The notes beneath the pieces were generated by a model. That model did no database searches. It was not told where the DNA came from and was given only the letters and a program-made list of their open reading frames with translations. The translations under genes were made by a program, and so were the position numbers. Positions 16,590 to 26,685 of a stretch of 64,000 bases of DNA are shown here, piece after piece. The DNA comes from Streptomonospora mangrovi (GTDB lineage Bacteria > Actinomycetota > Actinomycetes > Streptosporangiales > Streptosporangiaceae): the NCBI RefSeq assembly GCF_027604915.1, contig NZ_JAJAQC010000002.1:1-64000 (forward strand). The letters are read 5' to 3'. Every line of letters begins with the position of its first letter. Within the stretch, counting starts at the first letter, position 1.

Positions 16590-18023
16590 TCAGGGGCGGA
16601 ACAGCAGCGCCCACAGCACGACCGCCAGCAGCGCCAGCACGCCCAGGACCACGGCCGCCACCACCGGCAGCGGGCTGCCGGTGCGGTGCCGGCCCGAACT
16701 GGTCAATCCGAGGGTGTCGGTGGAGTCGCGGATGGAGGTCAGCAGGTGGCCCACCGACTCCGGCCGGTGGCGCTGGAGGCGCTCCTGGATGTGCGAGACC
16801 GAGTCCGAGACGGAGTCCTGGAATTCGCTCACCGACTCCTGGAGGGAGGTGCGCAGCACCTGCGCGCCCTGCCGGAAGTGCTCGCGGGCGGCCTCCATGC
16901 CCTTCTCGGTGTCGGCCGCGGCCGGGTCGCCGGGGTCGGGGTCGCCGTCCTCGCCGCCGGAGTCGGAGTCCTCGGCGCCCTGCCCGTGGCGCCCGCCGGG
17001 GTGCGCGGCGGCGGTCGAGGCGCCGCGTCGCTCGTGGCGGCCCTCGCGCGCCGGCGGCGGCACGACCGGGCGCGGCCCGGACTGCTCGGCCGACTTGGCG
17101 GCGGTCTCGGGGCTGGTCTCGGGCGCCCACGGCGCCAGGGCCGCGATCCGCAGCATCTTGGTGGCGTTCTCGGCGGTGAGCCGGTCGCCCGGCTGGACGT
17201 GCAGCAGCCCCGCGAGCACCGGCGCCAGCGGCCCGGCGTTCTGCGCGATGGCGGGCTCCTCCAGGTCGGCGCCCTTGAGGATGCGGATGTAGCCCTTGCG
17301 GTCGTAGGGCGGGTGGCCCTCGACGGCGGCGTAGAGCGTGGCGCCCAGCGACCACAGGTCGGACTCCGGACCCACGGGGCCGGCCTTGGCGCGCTCGGGC
17401 GGGATGTAGGACGGCGAGCCGATGATGCGCCCCGAGGCGGTCAGCGCGGACTCCCCGGTCCAGGCGGCCAGCCCGAAGTCGGTGAGCACGACGCGCCCGG
17501 ACTCGCTGATCATGACGTTCTCGGGCTTGACGTCGCGGTGCACGATGCCCTCGTCGTGGGCGACCTTGAGCGCGTCGATCAACTGGAGGCCGATCTCGGC
17601 GACGCGCTGGTAGGGCAGCGGGCCGGCGACCTGCACGATGTCGGCCAGGGTGCGCGCCTCGACGTACTCCATGACGATCCAGGGGCGGTCGTCCTCGTCC
17701 ACCACGTCGAGCACGGTGACCACGCCGGGGTGGGTGAGCCGGGCGGCCACCCGGGCCTCGCGGGTGGTGCGCTGGAGCAGGGACTCGCGCTCGGCCGAGC
17801 TGACGTCGCTGGGCAGCCGCAGCTCCTTGACCGCGACCTGGCGGTCGAGGACGAGGTCGGTGGCCAGCCAGACGGTGCCGACACCGCCGCGCGCGATCTC
17901 GCCGCGGAGTTCGTAGCGGCCCGCGAGCACGCGGCCCGCCGCCGTGGCGGCGGGGTCCGCCGGGAGCACGGAGTCGGACCGCCGCACCGGCCGGTCCGTT
18001 TCGGGCTTCTCGATGGAGGACAC
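16590..18023 (-). CDS. Hanks-type Ser/Thr protein kinase with C-terminal membrane anchor
   Basis: A 477-residue membrane-anchored kinase. The kinase domain (about residues 37-290) has GEIARGGVGTVWLA, the ATP-binding Lys66 in VAVKEL, the catalytic loop HRDVKPEN, DFG, and SYIPPERAKAG as activation-segment end. The region after about 300 is charged and disordered. The final 22 residues before the end are one transmembrane helix (VVAAVVLGVLALLAVVLWAL), so almost nothing lies outside and no PASTA-type sensor is present. The start is a GTG (VSSIEKPE). A possible -10 TATAAA lies at 18117-18122 on the minus strand. Confidence 0.93.
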   Translation of the reverse strand: MSSIEKPETDRPVRRSDSVLPADPAATAAGRVLAGRYELRGEIARGGVGTVWLATDLVLDRQVAVKELRLPSDVSSAERESLLQRTTREARVAARLTHPGVVTVLDVVDEDDRPWIVMEYVEARTLADIVQVAGPLPYQRVAEIGLQLIDALKVAHDEGIVHRDVKPENVMISESGRVVLTDFGLAAWTGESALTASGRIIGSPSYIPPERAKAGPVGPESDLWSLGATLYAAVEGHPPYDRKGYIRILKGADLEEPAIAQNAGPLAPVLAGLLHVQPGDRLTAENATKMLRIAALAPWAPETSPETAAKSAEQSGPRPVVPPPAREGRHERRGASTAAAHPGGRHGQGAEDSDSGGEDGDPDPGDPAAADTEKGMEAAREHFRQGAQVLRTSLQESVSEFQDSVSDSVSHIQERLQRHRPESVGHLLTSIRDSTDTLGLTSSGRHRTGSPLPVVAAVVLGVLALLAVVLWALLFRP

Positions 18024-18234
18024 GGTCAGTCAGCGGGTCTCGTCACGGGCCACGGCGGCCTCCTGCGGGCTCTTGCGGTCGCTGCGCGTGCCGCGCTGCA
18101 CATGCACGGATCATCGTTTATACCAGGCGGAACCGGCGTTGAAGCAGGTGGTTGCCGGATCACAGTCGATTAGGTTCGGTTTCGTTATGTGCCCGCCGGC
18201 GGGCGGCGCGCCCGGCGCCGCCCGCCCTCCGGGG

Positions 18235-19581
18235 TCAGCTCCAGAGGGACTCGGGGTCGCGCACCGTGACGGGGCCGATCCCCAGCTCGCCCAGCGGGCC
18301 CTCCAGGCGCTTGGCGTCGCCGGCCACGATGGTCACCAGCTCCTCGGGCCGCAGGTACTCCCGCGCGCCCTCGGCGAGGTCGTCGGCGGTGATCGCCTCG
18401 AAGCCCGCGCGCAGCCGGTCGACGTGGTCGTCGGGCAGGTCGTGCACGACGATGTCGACCAGGGCGGCGGCCAGGCTGCGCGGCGTGGAGTAGGTGACCG
18501 GCAGGCCCACGGTGTTGGACTCGCGCACCGCCGACAGCTCGGCCTCGGTGACGCCGTCGCGGCGCAGCTTGTCGATCTCGCCGAGCGTGGCGGTGATGGA
18601 GTGCGCGGTGGTGTCGCGCTCGACCTGGGTGCTCACCAGGAACACCCCGCTGTCGCGGCGCAGGTCGAACCGGCAGCCGGCGCCGTAGGTGTAGCCCAGG
18701 CGCTCGCGCAGCTCCAGGTTGAGCCGCGAGGTGAACATGCCGCCCAGGACGTCGCCGACCCCGTCGGCCCGAGGCAGGTCGATGTCGGCGCGGGAGGGCG
18801 CGCGGTGCGCCATGATCAGCGCCGACTGCACGGAGTCGGGGCGGTCGACGATCAGCACGCGGGGCAGCTCGCCCGGCGCGGAGTCGGGCGCGGTGCGCGG
18901 GAGGTCGGGGGTCGCCGCGGCGCCGCCGAAGACGAGCGCGCCCAACTGCTCCAGGTCCACGCCCGACAGGTCGCCCACCACCACCAGGGTGCCCGCCACC
19001 GCCGCGACCGAGGCGGCGTGGAACTCCCGCACCGCCTCAGGGGTGATGTCCTTGAGGCGGACCGGCGCGCCGCTGAGCGGGGTGGCGTAGCGGCCGGTGA
19101 ACAACTGCCCGCCGATGGCGCGGGTGGCCAGGGTGGAGGGCACCGAGGCGTCCAGCCAGAACCGCTCCAGGATCTGGTCGCGGCGGCGCACCACGTCGTC
19201 GTCGCGCAGCGCCGGGGTGCGCACGGCCTCGGCCAGCAGCGCGGTGGCGTCGGCCAGCCGGTTGGTTGGCGCGTCGACGCCGGTGACGAAGCTGTCCCAG
19301 GTCACCCGCGAGACCCACTCGGCGCCGTGCCGCTCCAGCGCGGGCGCCAGCGAGCTGTTGCCCTGGACGCCGTCCTCCAGCGCCTCGTTGGTGAGCGCGG
19401 CGACCCCCATGCGGTCCAGCGGCTCGCTCCCGCCGCCGGCCGGGTGCACCAGGCGGACCGAGGCGAACAACTGGCCGGGGGCGTCGATGGCCACCACGGT
19501 GCCGTTGTTCACGCGCAGGCGGCGCGGCTTGGGGAACGCGTAGGACTTCGGGTCGCCGAGCACGGGGCGGGTCTGGAGCAT
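18235..19581 (-). CDS. M16-family peptidase, non-catalytic partner subunit
   Basis: A protein of about 448 residues with the M16 (pitrilysin) fold but no HxxEH zinc motif; the corresponding segment reads AALTNEALEDG. The C-terminal half keeps the R/Y element typical of partner subunits (ERLGYTYGAGCRFDLRRDSG). In this family such proteins pair with a catalytic subunit to form the closed chamber. That partner is the gene just upstream, 84 bases away. I start at ATG 19581 (MLQTRPVLG), with GAGAGAG upstream. No signal peptide is seen. Confidence 0.88.
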   Translation of the reverse strand: MLQTRPVLGDPKSYAFPKPRRLRVNNGTVVAIDAPGQLFASVRLVHPAGGGSEPLDRMGVAALTNEALEDGVQGNSSLAPALERHGAEWVSRVTWDSFVTGVDAPTNRLADATALLAEAVRTPALRDDDVVRRRDQILERFWLDASVPSTLATRAIGGQLFTGRYATPLSGAPVRLKDITPEAVREFHAASVAAVAGTLVVVGDLSGVDLEQLGALVFGGAAATPDLPRTAPDSAPGELPRVLIVDRPDSVQSALIMAHRAPSRADIDLPRADGVGDVLGGMFTSRLNLELRERLGYTYGAGCRFDLRRDSGVFLVSTQVERDTTAHSITATLGEIDKLRRDGVTEAELSAVRESNTVGLPVTYSTPRSLAAALVDIVVHDLPDDHVDRLRAGFEAITADDLAEGAREYLRPEELVTIVAGDAKRLEGPLGELGIGPVTVRDPESLWS

Positions 19582-19665
19582 GCGGGTCGGACTCTCTCTT
19601 CGCGATGAGGGCACCGGGCGCGGCCCGGCGGCGGACTCGGGGTGCGGGGCGCGGCGCCGGCGGTG

Positions 19666-20979
19666 TCAGGCGGCCGGCCGCTCGCCGGCCTCGGTGTCGT
19701 CGGGGTCGAAGCGCACCGAGAGCATGTTCTCGGGCACCAGCGCCCGCTTGGCCTGGTCCACGATGTCGTCGGTGGTGACCTCGGCCCAGCGCCGCGGCCA
19801 GGTGTAGGCGAGTTCGGGGTCGCCGAAGAGCTGGGTGCAGGCGCTGATGCTGTCGGCCAGCCCGCTGGGGTGGGACAGGGTCTGGAGGTGGTCGCGTTCC
19901 AGCACGGCGCGGGCGCGCTCCAGTTCCTCGTCGGTGACGCCCTCGGCCAGCTTCTCGGTCTCCTCGATCATGGCGGCCTCAAGGTCGTCGCCGCTGACGC
20001 CCTCGCGGGCGATCATGTTCACCAGCATGAGGCTGGGGGTGTAGCGGAACGGCAGGAGGTCGGCCGCGGCGCCGCCGTCGTCGGCGGCCAGGCCGCGCTC
20101 CAGCACCAGGCGGCGGTACAGGCGGCTGCCCTGGCCCTGGCCCAGCACGGCCGAGGCCAGGTGCAGGACGTCGAAGTCGCGCTCGCCGTAGGGCGCGGTG
20201 CGGTAGCCCAGGAACACGCCGGGGGCGGGCACGGCCTCCACGACGTGGTCGCGCACCGGGCCGCCGATGGGGCCGGTGAGGGCGGCGTCGGGGGCCTCGG
20301 CCGCCGAGGGCCGCGCCGGGATGGCGCCGAAGTAGCGCTCGACGCGGTCGCGGACGTCCGCGGGGTCGAGGTTGCTGACCACGGTCAGCACGGCGTTGTC
20401 GGGGCCGTAGTGGCGCCCGTGGAAGGACAGCACGTAGTCGAGGTCGGCGGCGTCGAGGTCGGCCATGGACCCGATCGTGGAGTGGTGGTAGGGGTGGCCC
20501 TCGGGGTAGCCCAGCCGCAGGATGCGCTCCAGCGCGGTGCCGTAGGGCTGGTTGTCGTAGCGCTGGCGGCGCTCGTTCTTCACGACGTCGCGCTGGTTGT
20601 CGAGGACCTCCTGGGACATGCCCTCGCGCAGGGTGGCCAGGCGGTCGGCCTCCAGCCACAGCACCAGGTCGAGGGCGTGCTCGGGCACGGTCTCGTAGTA
20701 GTTGGTGCGGTCGGTGGAGGTGGAGGCGTTGATGTCGCCGCCCAGGCGCTCGACGGCGTCGAAGTGCTCGCCCTTGGCGACGTTGCCGCTGCCCTGGAAC
20801 ATCAGGTGCTCGAAGAGGTGGGCGAACCCGGTGCGGCCGGGGCGCTCGTGGCGGGAGCCGACGCCGTACCAGAGGTTCACGGCGGCCACCTGGGGGGTCG
20901 CCGCCGGCGCGGACACCAGGCGTAGTCCGTTGTCCAGCGTGAATTGGCTGACCCGTCGCGCCGCACCGTTGGTGGTCAC
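19666..20979 (-). CDS. M16-family zinc metallopeptidase, catalytic subunit
   Basis: A 437-residue peptidase. The inverted zinc motif HLFEH gives His54, Glu57 and His58, and the distal ligand is Glu136 in VVKNERRQRYDNQPYG. HPYHHSTIGSM follows, as usual. Family members degrade short peptides inside a clam-shell chamber; the physiological substrate is unknown. It is paired with the non-catalytic subunit downstream. I start at GTG 20979 (VTTNGAARR); GTG 20991 is also possible, and neither has a strong ribosome-binding site. No secretion signal is present. Confidence 0.9.
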   Translation of the reverse strand: MTTNGAARRVSQFTLDNGLRLVSAPAATPQVAAVNLWYGVGSRHERPGRTGFAHLFEHLMFQGSGNVAKGEHFDAVERLGGDINASTSTDRTNYYETVPEHALDLVLWLEADRLATLREGMSQEVLDNQRDVVKNERRQRYDNQPYGTALERILRLGYPEGHPYHHSTIGSMADLDAADLDYVLSFHGRHYGPDNAVLTVVSNLDPADVRDRVERYFGAIPARPSAAEAPDAALTGPIGGPVRDHVVEAVPAPGVFLGYRTAPYGERDFDVLHLASAVLGQGQGSRLYRRLVLERGLAADDGGAAADLLPFRYTPSLMLVNMIAREGVSGDDLEAAMIEETEKLAEGVTDEELERARAVLERDHLQTLSHPSGLADSISACTQLFGDPELAYTWPRRWAEVTTDDIVDQAKRALVPENMLSVRFDPDDTEAGERPAA

Positions 20980-21127
20980 CTGTTCTCGCACCCCTTGCCC
21001 ACTGGTCGTCCGGCAGTCGTCGTTGTGCCCCGAGCCTATGTCCTCGCGCGCCCGCGCGGGTACGGGACGCACACGGAAATCGCGCTGTGCGACCGAGGGC
21101 CGGCGGGCGGCGGCGCGGGCGCGGGCC

Positions 21128-22075
21128 TCACGAGCGCCGCCACACCTCGTCGCCGGAGGGCGCGGTGAGGTCGACCTCGGCGCCCCAGTCGCTGAACTCC
21201 ATCTCGACGTGGCCGGGGCCGTCGTCGGTGTCCATGTCGGCCAGCACCGCGCGCGGCAGGTAGTGGTCGTCGATCCACACGGTGAAGCTGATCTCGCGCA
21301 CGCCCTGGGCGTAAAGGTCCTGGAGCACCCGCCAGGCGCCGCCGGTGCCGCCGACGTGGGCCATGCCGTCGACCACCGCGAAGGTGGCGCGGTAGCCGCT
21401 GGTGCGCACGCCGTCGACGGTGCGCCCGCCGGCGGGCACCAAATCGCCGGCCCCGGCGATCATGCTCCAGTCGCGGATGCCGGCGATGGCGCGGATGGCC
21501 TCGCTGTAGAGGGCGCGCGGCTCGGGCGGGTCCTCGAAGTCGGCGCGGGAGCGCCGGATCCAGGTGGTGCCCTCGGGCATGCCCTCGGTGGTGGGCGGGC
21601 GCAGGAAGAACGCGTCGCCCACGGCCACGGCGCGGGCGGAGTAGTCGTCGCCGTCGCGGCTGGTCATGTCCAGGCGCGCGGTGAAGTCGAAGTCCTCGGC
21701 GGAGTGGAAGGCGTAGCCGCCCTCGGCGCCGGCGCGGCGCACCCCGCCGAGCGAGGCGGTGGCGGTGTAGCGGGCGGTGCCGCGGGTGAGCACGGCCTCC
21801 TCGACGGCGTCGACCAGGGCCTGGGGGTCCTCGGGGGTGGCCTCGGGGGTGGGGATGGGGGTGTCGGGGTCGCCGGCGGTGGGGCCCGACTCCGGCGGGG
21901 CCGGGGGGTCGCCGGAAGGGCGCGGGGAGCCCTCGGCGGAGGGGGAGGCCGAACCCGAGGGGTCCGCGGCGCCGCCCTCGGGCGCGCTGACGCAGCCGCC
22001 CACGGCGACGGCGAGGGCGCCCGCGGCGAGCGCCATCGGGAGGGAGCGTCTACCCATGGTGCCCATGGCCGCCAT
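21128..22075 (-). CDS. lipoprotein, LppX/LolA-like fold candidate
   Basis: A secreted lipoprotein of about 315 residues. The signal is RRSLPMALAAGALAVAVGGC, with the lipobox cysteine at its end. A Pro/Ser/Gly-rich spacer of about 50 residues follows, then a domain with RYTATASLGGV, WIRRSRADFEDP, GYRATFAVVDGM and SFTVWIDDHYLPRAVLADMDT. This alternation resembles the LppX/LprG/LolA half-barrel group of actinobacterial lipoproteins, which bind lipids, but I assign it only tentatively. Three in-frame ATGs (22075, 22066, 22057) compete as starts. Confidence 0.8.
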   Translation of the reverse strand: MAAMGTMGRRSLPMALAAGALAVAVGGCVSAPEGGAADPSGSASPSAEGSPRPSGDPPAPPESGPTAGDPDTPIPTPEATPEDPQALVDAVEEAVLTRGTARYTATASLGGVRRAGAEGGYAFHSAEDFDFTARLDMTSRDGDDYSARAVAVGDAFFLRPPTTEGMPEGTTWIRRSRADFEDPPEPRALYSEAIRAIAGIRDWSMIAGAGDLVPAGGRTVDGVRTSGYRATFAVVDGMAHVGGTGGAWRVLQDLYAQGVREISFTVWIDDHYLPRAVLADMDTDDGPGHVEMEFSDWGAEVDLTAPSGDEVWRRS

Positions 22076-22352
22076 TGTCCCCGAAGCGCCCGCGCGGGGA
22101 TACGGGATCGCGGCACCGGATCGGCCGGCGGGGGCGCCAATCCGGGCGCGTGCGCCCCAGCCGGCGCACCGGTCCCCGGCGCACCGCGCGCGGCGGCCGG
22201 GCCGCCCGGTCGGAGCCGTCGGGCGGCCGGAGCGGTCGGGGCGGCGGGGCAGTCGAGACGCCGGAGGAGGGCGGGCCGGCCCGCCGGGGCGGCTCCGCCG
22301 GTGCGGCGGGCGGGTCCGCGCCCGGCGGGCCTCGGCCCCGTGCGGCGCGGCC

Positions 22353-24220
<1,868 letters not shown>

Positions 24221-24289
24221 AGACGTCCGGGTCCCGGCTTCACGGGGCGGCGCGGGCACCGGGCGGCGCGCCGCCGACGCCGGGAGGTG

Positions 24290-24670
24290 TCAGCAGGCGC
24301 GGGCGCGCTGGGCCCGGACCTGGCTGAGCGCGGCGCCCAGCCGGGCCATGTCCTCGTCGCTGCAACTCTCCACGAACCGCAGCATGGTGGTGTGGGGGTC
24401 GCCGCAGCCGCTGAAGACCTCGCTCATGACCCGGGCGGTGTGCTCCTCGCGGGACTCCCGGGGCCAGTACTGCCAGGCCCGCCCGCACTTGCGGCGGTCC
24501 AGCAGGCCCTTGTGGAAGAGGATGTTGGTCACGGTCATGACCGTGGTGTAGGCGACGTCGCGGTCGTAGTCCATGGACTCGCGGACCTCGCGCACCGACA
24601 GCGGGCGGTCGGCCCGCCACAGCGCGTCCATGATGGCCGACTCCAGCTCCCCGAACTCCCGGATCGCCAC
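24290..24670 (-). CDS. BlaI/MecI/CopY-family transcriptional repressor
   Basis: A 126-residue winged-helix repressor. The pattern GELESAIMDALWRADRPLSVREVRESM, then VAYTTVMTVTNILFHKGLLDRR, is typical of penicillinase repressors. The C-terminal dimerisation part is helical. In the classic systems a BlaR1-type membrane protease sits next to it, but none is present here. The GTG start has AAGGGGGAGGGG upstream. Targets are unknown. Confidence 0.93.
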   Translation of the reverse strand: MAIREFGELESAIMDALWRADRPLSVREVRESMDYDRDVAYTTVMTVTNILFHKGLLDRRKCGRAWQYWPRESREEHTARVMSEVFSGCGDPHTTMLRFVESCSDEDMARLGAALSQVRAQRARAC

Positions 24671-24850
24671 CCGCCCCTCCCCCTTCGCACCCCACCGGAC
24701 CGCCTGCGTCTGGGCGTCATGCTAGAAGCGCCGGGGGCGGCCGGGGGGTGGAACGCGCAGCGGCGCGCAGATCCGGCGGCGGGCGGGGCCGCGAGGTTGC
24801 GTTCCGCTGTGCACGGGTGCACCTCTACCGAGTATTCGCGCGCGCGGGCG

Positions 24851-24885
24851 CCGGGCGGGCCGCCGGGCGGGCCGCCGGGCGGCCC
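24851..24885. repeat. 12-bp tandem repeat, about 2.9 copies
   Basis: The unit CCGGGCGGGCCG occurs as two perfect copies plus an 11-base remainder. It lies in the 222-base gap between the SDR gene (ends 24893, minus strand) and the BlaI-type gene start. This spacer is otherwise featureless. Confidence 0.7.
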
Positions 24886-24892
24886 CAGGGCC

Positions 24893-25810
24893 TCAGACCG
24901 GGCGGCCGGTGATCTCGGACAGGTAGGCGCGGGTCTGCTCGCCGAGGTCGCGCGGCACCACGTAGGGGCGTTCGGCGTTGACGTCGGGCCACAGGTCGCG
25001 CAGGTCCTCGGCGCTGCCCTCGCCCAGCGCCGCGCCGGGGCCCTCGGCGACGAACACCCGCGCCACCCGGCCGCCGCCCACGGAGTAGACCTCGCCGGTG
25101 GTCTCGCAGTCCTCGTGGACCAGCCAGACCACGGCCGGGCTGACGCGCTCGGGGCTGAGCAGGGTCTCGGCGCCGGCCGGGTACAGCCCCTTGGCCTCGG
25201 GGCTGTAGGCGACGGGCGCGATGGCGTTGGCGGTGATGTCGTACTTGGCGCCCTCGATGGCCAGGGTCTTGGTGAGCCCGATGACGCCCATCTTGGCGGC
25301 GGCGTAGTTGCTCTGCCCGAAGTTGCCGAACAGGCCCGAGGGCGAGGTGGTGTTGACGATGCGGCCGTAGCCGTTGCCGCGCATGTGGCCGAAGGCGGCG
25401 CGGGTCACCAGGAAGGTGCCGCGCAGGTGCACGCCCACCACGGAGTCCCAGTCGGCGGTGCCGATGTTGACGAACGCGCGGTCGCGCAGCATGCCGGCGC
25501 TGTTGACGAGGATGTCGACCCGGCCGTAGGCGTCCAGCGCGGTCTCCACGAGCGCCTGGGCGCCGTCCTCGGTGGTGATGTCGTCGGTGCTCACCGCCAC
25601 GGCGCCGCCCTTGGCGCGGATGCGCTCGGCGGTGGTCTCGACGGACTCGGCGGCGGTGTCGGCGGTGCCGGGGTCGGGCGAGGCGCCGCCGGACTCGTTG
25701 GCGACCACCTTGGCGCCCCGTCGCGCCAGCTCGGCGGCGTGCGCGCGGCCCAGGCCCCGCCCCGCGCCGGTGACGATCGCGACACGCCCGTCGAAGCGCA
25801 GCTCCGGCAT
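24893..25810 (-). CDS. short-chain dehydrogenase/reductase
   Basis: A 305-residue NAD(P)-dependent oxidoreductase. The Rossmann motif is TGAGRGLG, followed by LVNSAG. The catalytic Ser-Tyr-Lys lies in NTTSPSGLFGNFGQSNYAAAKMG. The extended C-terminal part (ARVFVAEGPGAALGEGSAEDLRDLW) and the N-terminal half resemble the 3-hydroxyacyl-CoA dehydrogenase domain of multifunctional enzyme type 2, so a fatty-acyl or steroid-CoA substrate is plausible. It is transcribed alone. Confidence 0.9.
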   Translation of the reverse strand: MPELRFDGRVAIVTGAGRGLGRAHAAELARRGAKVVANESGGASPDPGTADTAAESVETTAERIRAKGGAVAVSTDDITTEDGAQALVETALDAYGRVDILVNSAGMLRDRAFVNIGTADWDSVVGVHLRGTFLVTRAAFGHMRGNGYGRIVNTTSPSGLFGNFGQSNYAAAKMGVIGLTKTLAIEGAKYDITANAIAPVAYSPEAKGLYPAGAETLLSPERVSPAVVWLVHEDCETTGEVYSVGGGRVARVFVAEGPGAALGEGSAEDLRDLWPDVNAERPYVVPRDLGEQTRAYLSEITGRPV

Positions 25811-26084
25811 TTGTCTTCCTCCACGAGTGTGCGTTGGGCGCCGTAGTTCAGGGTGAGGGGGGTTTGGGGGGTCGGGGGTGGTTGGTCCGGCGGACCGGGG
25901 GCTGTGGCGGGATCCCGCCCCGCCGCCGCGGGCTCTAGGGGTTTTCTACCCCGTTGCGCCGCGGTGTCCCAACAGGGGTGGTGCGGTGGTCCCGGCCGTC
26001 ACCCTACGTCGCCCAGCGTGGCGGACGTCCCCGGCGGCGCCGGCGGCGCCACGCCGGGCGGCCCCCGGGGTTCCGCCCGTCCTG

Positions 26085-26154
26085 GGTGTTCGCCGGTGTT
26101 CGCCGGTGTTCGCCGCTCTCACCGTGCCCGCGCGGGGGAAAGCGGGTGAACACC
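26085..26154. repeat. 10-bp tandem repeat x3 with an inverted copy
   Basis: GGTGTTCGCC is repeated at 26085, 26095 and 26105 without spacing, and GGTGAACACC, its inverted form with one change, lies at 26145. CCGGTGTTC and GAACACCGG pair perfectly over 9 bp, so alternative hairpins are possible. It may be a binding array or structured leader of the kgd region. Confidence 0.6.
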
Positions 26155-26181
26155 GGACGCGGCCCGGACCTGCCCCCTCGC

Positions 26182-26207
26182 CCGGCGGAACCCCCGTGTT
26201 CCGCCGG
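26182..26207. repeat. perfect 10-bp hairpin, loop 6
   Basis: CCGGCGGAAC and GTTCCGCCGG flank CCCCGT. It stands alone in the long gap upstream of kgd, about 370 bases downstream of nothing transcribed toward it on the plus strand, so a terminator role is not obvious. Confidence 0.6.
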
Positions 26208-26685
26208 ACTCGGGACCAGCCGTCCTGTCCGGGCCGCGCACATGACGTGAGACGCGGGCGGCGCCGGACCGGTTCCGGCGCGATCGGCGGCCGCCGGGAG
26301 GGTTGAGCGGGCCGGGGAGCGGGCATGGTGTGCGGCACGCACCCCCGGTCACCGCCGCGGGCACAGCGCCGACTTGCCGCCGCGGACCCCGTCCTGACCT
26401 GGTCTTCCGCCGTCGCCCCGGCGCCCGCCAGGTCACGCGGAGGTCCGCCGGCGGTCAAGCCGGGTTCACCGGCGTGTGAAGGATTGTTAGGTATCTCCCA
26501 GTCCGGTACCGGTCTCGGTTCCCCATTGCCCTGCCTGGACAAGTAGCCTGTTACCCGAGATTGCTGACCCGGGCGCGTGTCCCGGCGGCCTTGTGGAGCC
26601 GTCACGCCTTGAGCCCGCCCTGAGTAGCGGCCATCTCGGTATACACACATTCACAAGCGAGCTGCGGAAGAGGGCGATCTCCGCC

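Larger units (their letters stand above)
25811..26685. other. 875-base intergenic region upstream of kgd, with repeats
   Basis: No gene is convincing in this gap between divergent genes; all open frames are short and low in complexity. It contains three tandem copies of GGTGTTCGCC (26085-26114), a related inverted copy GGTGAACACC (26145-26154), and a perfect hairpin at 26182-26207. The A/T-richer end around 26470-26560 probably contains the kgd promoter, since an untranslated leader of about 100 or more bases would follow. No tRNA or recognisable riboswitch is seen. Confidence 0.5.

Noticed and set aside
25946-26650. 234-residue minus-strand open frame upstream of kgd
   Set aside because: Arg/Pro/Gly-rich, no recognisable motif, no ribosome-binding site, and it covers the repeat array; high-GC artefact.
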